DNA of 64,000 nucleotides from Roseivirga pacifica (GTDB taxonomy: Bacteria > Bacteroidota > Bacteroidia > Cytophagales > Cyclobacteriaceae). Shown here piece after piece: positions 36,799 to 45,233 of the stretch. The notes below the pieces were generated by a model that saw only the letters and a program-made list of their open reading frames with translations, did not search any database and was not told where the DNA came from. Where the stretch lies: assembly GCF_900111145.1 (NCBI RefSeq), contig NZ_FOIR01000006.1, forward strand, positions 80,142 to 144,141. The letters are read 5' to 3'. The translations under genes and the position numbers were made by a program. The first letter of the stretch is position 1. Each line of letters starts with the position of its first letter.

Positions 36799-39216
36799 TT
36801 ATTCGTAGCGTAAGGTTTCAGCTGGATTGGCAAAAGCAGCCTTCAATACCTGATAAGCCACGGTAATTAAGGTGAGCGCCAGCACTATCAGCATTGGTAA
36901 AAAGAACAATCCGACCGAGACTGTGATGCGGTTGGCAAAGCCTGCCAACCAGTTTTCTATTAAGTAGTATCCTAAAGGAATGGCTACCAAAGCGGCACCA
37001 AAAAGCATTAAAAAGTACTCTTTAGTGAGTAAGTAAAACAAGCTACCAACCTTGGCACCTAGTATTTTCCTTATGCTCACTTCTTTGGAACGCTGCCCAA
37101 TATTGTATAGTGAAAGACCAAACAGTCCAAGCGATGTTATCACAATAGCGAGCAACGAGAAGAAGCCAAATATGCGCCCGAAAAGCTTATCCGCTTTGTA
37201 TTGTCTGTTGAAATATTCGTCTAGAAAGAAGTAGTCGAAATGACTCTCTGGAAAAACTTGACTAAAAACCGTTTGCACCTCATTGATTGTGGCCTGCATG
37301 TTTTCAGGTTTTAGCTTAATGGAGTAATAGATTACCCGATCGTGATAAGTGTAAATATGCGGTCGCACCTCCTCTTTTAAGGACTCTTGGCTAATATCTT
37401 CCACTATACCAATGAGTTTGTATGGCGCTGTTTCGTAGTAAATCGTTTTGTCGATCCAGCTTGCTAGGTCTTCCTTTCCAAGCAATTCTTCGGCAGCAGA
37501 AAGGCTTAGCACAACCGATTCATCATCCTTAAAATCCTTCGAAAACGACCTTCCATAAAGCACTTCAATATCATACAGGTCGATAAATGCCTCATCAATC
37601 GCAATGTCTTTTGCGTAAAGTGCCTTGTCATCTTCACCAGGCCCGAGGGCAATCCAGCGCATTCTAGAAATTTCATAACCCGGAATTTCACTGGAGGCGG
37701 CAATTGCTGAAACATTGCTCAGCTGATTAACCTGGTTAAGAAATGCCGGCTTGGCCGTTGATCTCTTATCGGCTTCAATAAAAGGCTTTTTCACCACCAG
37801 CGTTTGGTCAATGTTCATTCCAGGCGACTGGTTCTGGATAAACCTCATTTGCTGCTTTACTGCAAGCGTACCTAGAATAAGCACTACCGCCACCACGTAT
37901 TGAAAAACCGTAAGCGACTTTCTGAGCAACAGCCCCGATTTACTCGCACGAGACCTCCCCTTTAAAACACTCGAAACTTTTTGCCCAGAGAAAAGCACCG
38001 CAGGATAAAACCCAAACAACAAGGCGCCCAATGCAAAGCTAGCCAGCAACACAAGTGTAAGCTGAATGTTTGACGCATTGAACAATTCAATCGGTATTCC
38101 GAGCAGCGCTTCGAACCACGGTTTGGTTGCTTGCAATAGGGTAAGCGCTACAATTATGGCTAAGAGGTTAATCAGAAAACCTTCGACCAAAAACTGTGCA
38201 ACAAGCTGCTTTTTATAACCACCAAGTACTTTTCTAATGCCTACTTCTTTGGCCCTATCAACCAATTTTGAAGTGCTTAAATTGATGTAATTTACCCAAG
38301 CCACAATCATAATAAAGACACCAATAATGGTCAGGAACTTCACGGTTGCCTGATTGCCATTGGCTTCAAACTCAAAAGCATGGTGCGAATTCAGATGGAT
38401 ATCGCGCACCTGTTGCAGTTTGAATGTGATGCCTTCTTCTTTAAACCAAGCACCATCTGTATTTACAAATGCATTGTTGATCTTATCTTCAATTCCTAAA
38501 ACCGAGGCATCAGGGGTGGTTTTTATGTAAGTGTAAAAATTGCCCCAACCGAAGGTACTGTCCAAGTTCCACTCTGCGGGCAGCGATTTAAACGACACCA
38601 GCAAATCGTACTTAAAGTGTGTGTTCTCGAGCAAATCATCGAATACGCCCATAACTTTTATGTCCCTTCCGTAATTCTTAAACCGAAGCATTTTGCCCAC
38701 AGCAGGCTCCTCTCCAAAAAATCGCTCTTTGAAAGATTTAGAAATAACCATTTCAAACGGATGTTTCAGTGAGGCCACTCCTTCACCCTCCACCCAGTCC
38801 ATTGAAAAGATGTCAATGGCATCTCCATCGGCAAAATAGCCATTAGGAATATTGAAGGTTTTATTGCTGCCCGATGGGGCATAATAGGTAAAGGCGAACG
38901 ACTGAAAAATCTTGCTCGAACCTATAACTCTGGCAATTTTATCTACCTCAGGAATATTTTGCTGAATAATAGGCGTCATTCCTGGAAAAACAGAGGCGAC
39001 ACCATCTAGCGGATCTTCTCCCTCGGCAATCCTGTATATTCTAAATACTTGGTCAGCTTCCTTTATATGCGCATCATAGCTTTTCTCGAAGCTCACATAT
39101 TTGAATATGAGCAAACAAGCGACCATGGAAAGTGACAAACCGACTACATTGATAAGAGAGAAGGCTTTTTGCTTATTAAGCTGGCGAAAGGCGAATTTGA
39201 AGTGATTGAAAAACAT
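36799..39216 (-). CDS. FtsX-like ABC transporter permease, second of a tandem
   Basis: 805 residues from the ATG at 39216 (FFNHFKFAFRQLNKQKAFSL); an upstream ATG at 39252 overlaps the preceding gene. The architecture is the same as its neighbours: first helix, MacB core, FtsX helices with VDRAKEVGIRKVLGGYKKQL, a second core and FtsX helices with GQRSKEVSIRKILGAKVGSL, ending NPAETLRYE. Sequence similarity to the flanking copies is clear but low outside the motifs, so the duplication is old. Confidence 0.9.
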   Translation of the reverse strand: MFFNHFKFAFRQLNKQKAFSLINVVGLSLSMVACLLIFKYVSFEKSYDAHIKEADQVFRIYRIAEGEDPLDGVASVFPGMTPIIQQNIPEVDKIARVIGSSKIFQSFAFTYYAPSGSNKTFNIPNGYFADGDAIDIFSMDWVEGEGVASLKHPFEMVISKSFKERFFGEEPAVGKMLRFKNYGRDIKVMGVFDDLLENTHFKYDLLVSFKSLPAEWNLDSTFGWGNFYTYIKTTPDASVLGIEDKINNAFVNTDGAWFKEEGITFKLQQVRDIHLNSHHAFEFEANGNQATVKFLTIIGVFIMIVAWVNYINLSTSKLVDRAKEVGIRKVLGGYKKQLVAQFLVEGFLINLLAIIVALTLLQATKPWFEALLGIPIELFNASNIQLTLVLLASFALGALLFGFYPAVLFSGQKVSSVLKGRSRASKSGLLLRKSLTVFQYVVAVVLILGTLAVKQQMRFIQNQSPGMNIDQTLVVKKPFIEADKRSTAKPAFLNQVNQLSNVSAIAASSEIPGYEISRMRWIALGPGEDDKALYAKDIAIDEAFIDLYDIEVLYGRSFSKDFKDDESVVLSLSAAEELLGKEDLASWIDKTIYYETAPYKLIGIVEDISQESLKEEVRPHIYTYHDRVIYYSIKLKPENMQATINEVQTVFSQVFPESHFDYFFLDEYFNRQYKADKLFGRIFGFFSLLAIVITSLGLFGLSLYNIGQRSKEVSIRKILGAKVGSLFYLLTKEYFLMLFGAALVAIPLGYYLIENWLAGFANRITVSVGLFFLPMLIVLALTLITVAYQVLKAAFANPAETLRYE

Positions 39217-39232
39217 GCTGTTAATTTTGAGT

Positions 39233-41683
39233 TTACTCTTGATGTAATGCATTCACAGGGTTCGCCTTAGCCGACTTGAGTGTTTGCGAAACGATGATAA
39301 GTGCTGAAACCAATAGCACCACCACAACAGGAAGCACAAAGAACAACCAACCAATTTTAGTTTGGTAAGCGTATGAATCGAGCCACTGTTGCGCGCCCAT
39401 ATAAATAAGCGGTAGGCCAAGAAAATTCGCTAAAAGTATGAGCCCAATGAACTCTCTCGATAGCATATTAAGAATATCGCCAACGCTGGCTCCAAGTACC
39501 TTTCTTATGCCAATTTCCTTTGTTTTCTGAATGGCAGTGTAACCCGCCAAACCAAACAAGCCCAAGCAAGCTATGCCAATGGCCAGAGCCGAGAATAAGT
39601 TGAAGACATTGCCGAACTGCTGATCACTTTTGTACTGCTCGTTAAACAGTTCATCTACAAATCGGTACTTGAATAAATCACCTGGGAAGAATTCATCGTA
39701 AGTTGTACGAATAAAGGCTAGGGTTTCGGAAAGGTTTTGAGCCGACACCTTTACATGATAAGTATCGTTTCCGCCATTGTAGAAAGGCAAAATCAATAAA
39801 GGCTCAATGCTTTCTTTTAAAGACCTGTGATGAAAATCGCTGGCAACACCTACTATATTCCATTCTTGCCCAAAGAACACAAGCTTTTTTCCAACGGCAT
39901 CCATAGGACTTTCATAACCCAGAATTTCAGCTGCTTTTTCATTAAGAATGGTGGTATTGATTAGCCTAGGGTCAGTCTTATGATCATCAGGCCTGAAAGT
40001 TCTGCCTGCCTTCATTTCAACCTCATATACATCAAAGAAACCATAATTCATTCCTAGCCTATTCAGCATATGGCCATCGGTTTCTCCCAGCCTTTTCACA
40101 TTAAATGTCCGCGGCAGCCTACTACCCAAATTTGAAGTTGAAGACCCCGCAGAAGAAATATTGGCGTTCGTTGTAAGGCTGGTTAAAAATGCTTGAATGT
40201 GCGTAACAAAAGTGGTGTCCAAATCTGTGATTGAAGGCCCTTGCACCGCAACAACTTGGTCCATATTCAGGCCTAAGTTCTGGTTGCGCATAAAGTTGGT
40301 CTGCTGATAAACCAAATACGTGCCTGCAATAAGTGCCGTAGAGAGTGCAAATTGAAAGACAACCAAGCCCTTTCTCAACAGTTTACCTTTACTGCTGTTG
40401 CCAAACTCCCCTTTTAGTGTTTTGGAAGCCTGAAAACTTGAGAGTACAAATGCAGGGTAAATTCCCGATGCTATGGCGCCCACAAACAAAACCACGGCCA
40501 ACCAAACATACACTGGCAGTCCGCTCAATTGCCCCACCAAGAAAGTCCATAAAGAGAGTTCTTCTTCAATAAAATGATTGAAAGGGATTTGAAGCGCCTG
40601 AATAAGCGTAATGGCAATTACCAGGGCCAAAAAGTTCATGAGCAGCGATTCCGTCAAAAACTGAAAAACCAACTGCTGTTTGGTTGCTCCCACAACCTTT
40701 CGAACCCCCACCTCTCTCGCTCTTTGCAAAGAACGAGAAGTAGTCAGGTTGATGTAGTTAACCCAAGCCATTACCAAAATAAACAGTGCAATCAATACGA
40801 GTACCCAAACCATATTACCCTCAGAGGTTTGGTGGTTTTCGTACTCATAATCAGAGTACAGATAAACGTCTTCCAAAGGCTGCAAGTGGAATTTTTCGAA
40901 AGTGCCAGTTACCTCAGTACCCCTGAAATACTTAACACTAAAATCGTCCAATTTAGCCTCAAAATCAGCTTCTCGAACGCCTTCAGCCAACTCTACATAA
41001 TGAAAGTAGTCCGAGCTATTCCAGCTAAACTTGGCCGATTCGCCCCACCAATCGAAAACTGTCACCCGCGAGAGCATGGCTACAAATTGGAGGCTCGAAT
41101 TCTCTGGTGGATCAGCCAAAACACCAGCTACCGCAAGGTCAATTCTAGCAGAACCCATTTGAATGGTTTCGCCTACAAAACGGCTCCAGTCATTGGTTTC
41201 GGTTTGAAATACCTTTTCAGCCATCGACTCGGTTAGTAAAACCTGTCTTGGGTTTTTAAACTGCTCTTCGGGGTTTCCAGCCAACACTTCAAAATCGAAC
41301 ATTTCGAAAAAGCTGGGTTCTGTTAAAAGCATATATGGCACCTCAGTTGGCACATTGTTATACAGAAAAACATTGCCCATAAAGGTGTTTACAGTGGTAT
41401 AACGCAATACTTCCGGATAATCTTCGGCAAGCTGTGGCCCAACTGCTGAATAAGTGATTTGACCACGCTGAATCATTCTGTCGCCTTCAAACCGCTCATT
41501 CATTACCCTGAAAATCCTATCAGACTTAGTATGAAACTTGTCGAAGCTAAGTTGAAACACTGCGTATTGCAGGATAAATAATGCCGAAGCAATGCCTATT
41601 GACAACCCAAACAGGTTGATTAGAGAAAAAAGCCGATGCTTTCTGAAAGACCGAAATGTTGTTTTGAGATAACTTTTGAGCAT
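39233..41683 (-). CDS. FtsX-like ABC transporter permease, first of a tandem
   Basis: 816 residues. The first membrane helix is at ~21-41 (FSLINLFGLSIGIASALFIL), followed by a MacB core, FtsX helices with LQRAREVGVRKVVGATKQQL, a second core and FtsX helices with IQKTKEIGIRKVLGASVGDI. It ends NPVNALHQE. As first gene of the operon it starts 209 bp from the divergent sigma-54 activator. The leader carries a degenerate -24/-12 element and the divergent region carries a palindrome, suggesting direct control by that activator. Confidence 0.9.
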   Translation of the reverse strand: MLKSYLKTTFRSFRKHRLFSLINLFGLSIGIASALFILQYAVFQLSFDKFHTKSDRIFRVMNERFEGDRMIQRGQITYSAVGPQLAEDYPEVLRYTTVNTFMGNVFLYNNVPTEVPYMLLTEPSFFEMFDFEVLAGNPEEQFKNPRQVLLTESMAEKVFQTETNDWSRFVGETIQMGSARIDLAVAGVLADPPENSSLQFVAMLSRVTVFDWWGESAKFSWNSSDYFHYVELAEGVREADFEAKLDDFSVKYFRGTEVTGTFEKFHLQPLEDVYLYSDYEYENHQTSEGNMVWVLVLIALFILVMAWVNYINLTTSRSLQRAREVGVRKVVGATKQQLVFQFLTESLLMNFLALVIAITLIQALQIPFNHFIEEELSLWTFLVGQLSGLPVYVWLAVVLFVGAIASGIYPAFVLSSFQASKTLKGEFGNSSKGKLLRKGLVVFQFALSTALIAGTYLVYQQTNFMRNQNLGLNMDQVVAVQGPSITDLDTTFVTHIQAFLTSLTTNANISSAGSSTSNLGSRLPRTFNVKRLGETDGHMLNRLGMNYGFFDVYEVEMKAGRTFRPDDHKTDPRLINTTILNEKAAEILGYESPMDAVGKKLVFFGQEWNIVGVASDFHHRSLKESIEPLLILPFYNGGNDTYHVKVSAQNLSETLAFIRTTYDEFFPGDLFKYRFVDELFNEQYKSDQQFGNVFNLFSALAIGIACLGLFGLAGYTAIQKTKEIGIRKVLGASVGDILNMLSREFIGLILLANFLGLPLIYMGAQQWLDSYAYQTKIGWLFFVLPVVVVLLVSALIIVSQTLKSAKANPVNALHQE

Positions 41684-41735
41684 AATTTCTTAATTCTGAA
41701 AACTTCTGGTAACTGTTAAATACCGCTCAGTTTAT

Positions 41736-41752
41736 TACCACAGCCATGCCAA
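41736..41752 (-). promoter_or_regulatory. degenerate sigma-54 (-24/-12) promoter candidate for the permease operon
   Basis: The minus strand reads TTGGCATG-N4-TGGTA. The -24 half matches YTGGCAYG well; the -12 half has TGGT in place of TTGC, so the match is partial. The start site would lie about 40 bp upstream of the first permease ATG. The candidate rests mainly on the adjacent NtrC-type activator gene. Confidence 0.3.
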
Positions 41753-41835
41753 AAACACAAACAACTATACATCAATCAGTTACACTTATCAATTTTGACG
41801 GTTAATATTTTTCCGTACCACTATGAAACATTAAC

Positions 41836-41854
41836 TTGTGTCAATGTGAGACAA
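41836..41854. promoter_or_regulatory. palindromic activator-site candidate
   Basis: TTGTGTCAATGTGAGACAA has 7-base arms with one mismatch. It is about 85-100 bp upstream of the candidate -24/-12 element of the permease operon and about 40 bp upstream of the regulator gene. That is a normal place for an NtrC-type upstream activating sequence. Confidence 0.4.
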
Positions 41855-41892
41855 TTCATACTTTCACGACACTCGATTAACTCACTCATGGC

Positions 41893-43269
41893 ATGTCTAA
41901 CAAAATAGACGGAAAAATTTTAGTCCTAGATGACGATCAAGGCGTACTCTACACCGCCAAAATGATCCTCAAACAACATTTTGAAACTGTTGTAACCGAA
42001 GGCGACCCCAAGAAGCTCGATTTTCTCCTAAATCAAGATAAGTACGATGTAATTGTGCTCGACATGAACTTTTCCTACGGCCTTACCAGTGGTAAGGAAG
42101 GAATAAAGTTGCTAAAAAAAGTACTGGAAATCGATCCGGAAGCCCACGTTTTAATGAATACCGCCTATGGCGACATTGAGATTGCGGTAGAAGCCATGAA
42201 AGAAGGCGCTGTGGACTTTTTGGTTAAACCATGGCCTAAGGAAAAGCTTTTGGCTACTGTAAAGGCTATTTTTGACCTTTCGCGCAGCAAAAAAGAAGTT
42301 AAGGACCTAAGAGCAGGACAAAAGATTGTGCTAAATGATCAGCAGCGCAAGTATGGTGAGATCATAAGCAGCAGCCCTACCATGAAACCAGTTTTTGCTG
42401 CCATCGACAAGGTTGCTCAAACCGATGCCAATGTGCTTATACTTGGTGAAAACGGAACCGGAAAGGACCTAATCGCCAATGCAATTCATAAAAAATCTCC
42501 TCGCACAGAAGAAAACTTTATTAAGGTAGACCTAGGTGCTATTTCCGAAACACTGTTCGAATCGGAATTATTTGGCCATGTAAAAGGCGCCTTTACCGAT
42601 GCACGAGAAGACAAACCCGGTCGATTTGAGTTGGCCAATAACGGCACTTTGTTTTTAGACGAAATCGGTAACCTATCATTGCCAATGCAGGCCAAACTGC
42701 TCACTACGTTGCAGTTTATGCAAGTAACTAGGGTTGGCTCCAACAAGGTAATGCATTTAAACACCCGCCTTATTTGTGCCACCAATATGCCTATTAAGGA
42801 AATGGTTGGCGACAATGAATTTAGGCAAGACCTACTCTATAGAATCAATACGGTGGAAATTCACATTCCACCTTTGCGAGAACGCAGAGAGGATATTGAA
42901 CCTTTGGCGCGTCACTTTCTTAAGGTGTATGGCAAAAAGTACGGCAAAGAAAAAATGCGCCTGAACGAAACCACTGTTACCAAACTAAAGGCTTACTCTT
43001 GGCCAGGCAATGTGCGCGAACTTCAGCATGCCATTGAGCGGGCCATTATTATGGCGAACTCTCACCTATTGGCTCCAGAAGACTTTTTGCTGTTGGAAAG
43101 ACCAGACCAAAATGTAATTGCGTCTGACACTTACAACATTGAGGACATGGAAAAACAGGCCATTCAAAACGCCATTCGTAATGCAGAAGGCAACCTTACC
43201 AAGGCCGCAAAAACGCTTGGCTTAGGCCGAAGCACCCTGTATCGCAAAATGACGAAATACAAACTTTGA
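41893..43269 (+). CDS. sigma-54-dependent NtrC-family response regulator
   Basis: 458 residues. The receiver domain is at ~8-130 with DDD at 13-15 and phospho-acceptor Asp 57 (VIVLDMNF). The central AAA+ sigma-54-interaction domain has Walker A GENGTGKD near 185 and Walker B GTLFLDEIGNLSLP. Its loop is ESELFGHVKGAFTDA, where the canonical GAFTGA reads GAFTDA. The C-terminal Fis-type helix-turn-helix is GNLTKAAKTLGLGRSTLYRK. It is divergent from three permease genes and 9 bp upstream of a small exported protein plus kinase gene. It probably activates the permease operon. Confidence 0.92.
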   Translation: MSNKIDGKILVLDDDQGVLYTAKMILKQHFETVVTEGDPKKLDFLLNQDKYDVIVLDMNFSYGLTSGKEGIKLLKKVLEIDPEAHVLMNTAYGDIEIAVEAMKEGAVDFLVKPWPKEKLLATVKAIFDLSRSKKEVKDLRAGQKIVLNDQQRKYGEIISSSPTMKPVFAAIDKVAQTDANVLILGENGTGKDLIANAIHKKSPRTEENFIKVDLGAISETLFESELFGHVKGAFTDAREDKPGRFELANNGTLFLDEIGNLSLPMQAKLLTTLQFMQVTRVGSNKVMHLNTRLICATNMPIKEMVGDNEFRQDLLYRINTVEIHIPPLRERREDIEPLARHFLKVYGKKYGKEKMRLNETTVTKLKAYSWPGNVRELQHAIERAIIMANSHLLAPEDFLLLERPDQNVIASDTYNIEDMEKQAIQNAIRNAEGNLTKAAKTLGLGRSTLYRKMTKYKL

Positions 43270-43278
43270 CTTTCAAAT

Positions 43279-43791
43279 ATGACGGAAGATGTATTAAATT
43301 CAACTTCCTTAAGCCTAAGTGTGAAAGTCTTATTTATCTTATTGACACTCTGTTTTAGCTCGGCACTTTTCGCGCAACAATCCATGGAAGACATGGAACG
43401 AATGATTCGCGATAGCCAAATGAATGACGAAACGAACGACTGGGTGTACTACGGCACTTTCCCGTACACCATTTCCGGTATCGATAATTCCGTAACCTCT
43501 CACCTACAAATTGAAAGTAACACTACGGTGAGAATGTATTTGGTTGCAAAAACAGACTGCTACATTTACTTTGACGTACGTGATAGCAAAGAGGCTTACG
43601 TGTTCGGTACTAAAGATGTAACCAGTTTGGAAAGTGAATTAGGCTATGGTTTTAAAGCCGCCACCTCCATTTACACTTACACCGAACCAAGCCTTATGAA
43701 TATTAATTTTGGCGTACGCTGGGGTTGCAAAAACATGATTGATACCGAAATGAAGCTATTGGTTTTTTATGTGAACAAAAACGCGCAGTAA
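43279..43791 (+). CDS. small exported hypothetical protein between regulator and kinase
   Basis: 170 residues. Residues ~14-33 form a signal peptide or anchor (LSVKVLFILLTLCFSSALFA), then QQSMEDMERMIRDSQ. The mature part is beta-rich (TFPYTISGIDNSVTSHLQIE, YIYFDVRDSKEAYVFGTKD, YTEPSLMNINFGVRWGCKN). No family is recognised. The gene sits inside the two-component operon and its TAA overlaps the kinase ATG (TAATG). It is thus a candidate periplasmic ligand-binding or modulating partner of the kinase; that is inference from position. Confidence 0.75.
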   Translation: MTEDVLNSTSLSLSVKVLFILLTLCFSSALFAQQSMEDMERMIRDSQMNDETNDWVYYGTFPYTISGIDNSVTSHLQIESNTTVRMYLVAKTDCYIYFDVRDSKEAYVFGTKDVTSLESELGYGFKAATSIYTYTEPSLMNINFGVRWGCKNMIDTEMKLLVFYVNKNAQ

Positions 43792-45122
43792 TGGAGTTTA
43801 GGCGTTTTCGCTGGCATATTATTTGGCGAATTGCACTACTTCTTGTCTTGGGCTTCTCTACCATTTATGTGCTCACTCAAACACACTTTTGGCTCGTATC
43901 CATTTGGCTTACACTCGCTTTCATATTAGTCCTCATTGCCCTCATTCGTTATATCGAAAAATCCCATCGCGAGCTCAGGTACTTTCTACTTTCCATACAA
44001 CAGGGCGACTTTAGCAATAGCTACCCACATAAAAAAGAAGATGAACTGAACTTTGCTTTTCACACCATAAACGATGTGCTCAAAAACCTGAGAAACGAAA
44101 AGGCATCTAACCTCATTTACCTACAAACCGTGGTAGAGCACATAAGTGTAGCCATTATTTGCTTTGACGAATCGCAGAAAATCGTACTTACCAACCGCGC
44201 ATCTAAAGAGTTGTTCCAGAAAGATCTGCTCACAAGTATGAACTCCTTACTCAATATAAATGAGCAAATAAGTGAAGAAATTCTACAGTTAAACTCTGGT
44301 GAGAAAACCTTACTTAAGCTTCAGCTCAACAACCGATTGGTAAACCTTTCTATACAGGCTACAGAGTTTAAACTTCAGGAAAAAGCATTCAAGCTCGTCT
44401 CCTTTCAAGACATAAAAGCCGAGCTAGAGGCCAACGAATTAGACTCTTGGCAAAAGCTTATTCGTGTGCTTACGCACGAAATTAAGAACTCGGTTATTCC
44501 TATTTCCACGCTGTCCGATGTTATTCTTCAAATGATCAAAGATGAAGAAGGCAGCCCTGACGTTTCGCGCTTAGATGAGGAAGGGCTCGCAGATTTAATC
44601 GGAGGAATTGAAACCATAGAATCGCGTAGTAAAGGACTGGCCAACTTTGTAAAGACCTACGATCAACTAACCAAATTACCGAAACCAGCATTTGAAGAGG
44701 TAATGGTAGAACGATTGGTCGACAGGCTGCTCCAGCTTTTTAAAGCAGACTTTCAACAACAGAATATCCAGATTGAAAAGCACCTTTACTTTTCGGGCAC
44801 TATTCTAATCGATCCAAACCTGATTGACCAAGTGCTAATTAACCTGTTGAAAAACGCCATTGAAGCCGTGAGTAATCAAAACGAAAGGCGACTAAACATA
44901 ACGGCAAGCAAAACCGAAACATCGGTTTTTATTACCATTGCCGATAATGGGCCGGGTATTCCTACGGAGATACTAGACAACATTTTTGTTCCTTTTTATA
45001 CCACCAAAGAAAAAGGAACAGGTATTGGGCTTTCGCTATCGCGGCAAATTATGCGTTTGCACAACGGCCAAATTACTGTGCAGTCAAATGCCCAAGGCAC
45101 CAGTTTTAGTTTGCATTTTTAA
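43791..45122 (+). CDS. membrane sensor histidine kinase (NtrB-like HisKA-HATPase)
   Basis: 443 residues. Two N-terminal membrane helices (IALLLVLGFSTIYVL; LVSIWLTLAFILVLIALI) are separated by a very short periplasmic loop. A PAS-like segment follows (residues ~110-215, HISVAIICFDESQKIVLTNR). The H-box is VLTHEIKNSVIPIS with the phospho-His near residue 229. The ATPase domain has NLLKNAIEAVSN (N), DNGPGIP (G1), FVPFYTTKEKGTGIGLSLSR (F/G2). The short loop means it is unlikely to bind a ligand in the periplasm itself, which leaves room for the neighbouring exported protein or for membrane signals. It is the partner of the adjacent NtrC-type regulator. Confidence 0.92.
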   Translation: MEFRRFRWHIIWRIALLLVLGFSTIYVLTQTHFWLVSIWLTLAFILVLIALIRYIEKSHRELRYFLLSIQQGDFSNSYPHKKEDELNFAFHTINDVLKNLRNEKASNLIYLQTVVEHISVAIICFDESQKIVLTNRASKELFQKDLLTSMNSLLNINEQISEEILQLNSGEKTLLKLQLNNRLVNLSIQATEFKLQEKAFKLVSFQDIKAELEANELDSWQKLIRVLTHEIKNSVIPISTLSDVILQMIKDEEGSPDVSRLDEEGLADLIGGIETIESRSKGLANFVKTYDQLTKLPKPAFEEVMVERLVDRLLQLFKADFQQQNIQIEKHLYFSGTILIDPNLIDQVLINLLKNAIEAVSNQNERRLNITASKTETSVFITIADNGPGIPTEILDNIFVPFYTTKEKGTGIGLSLSRQIMRLHNGQITVQSNAQGTSFSLHF

Positions 45123-45233
45123 GCCCTCCCAAACGTTATTTTCTGTTAAAGCTTTTCAAATTTCGCTACATCCAACCAACACGAGCGTTAACAATTAGTG
45201 TAGATTAGCATTCGAAAATTCAAATAACAAAGT

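Noticed and set aside
40574..41236. A 220-residue open frame on the plus strand
   Set aside because: It is antisense to the first FtsX permease gene, which has clear family motifs; composition is Arg/Ser/Asn-rich as expected for a shadow frame.
41736..41752. Strong claim of a sigma-54 promoter
   Set aside because: Only the -24 half matches well; kept as a low-confidence candidate rather than a firm site.
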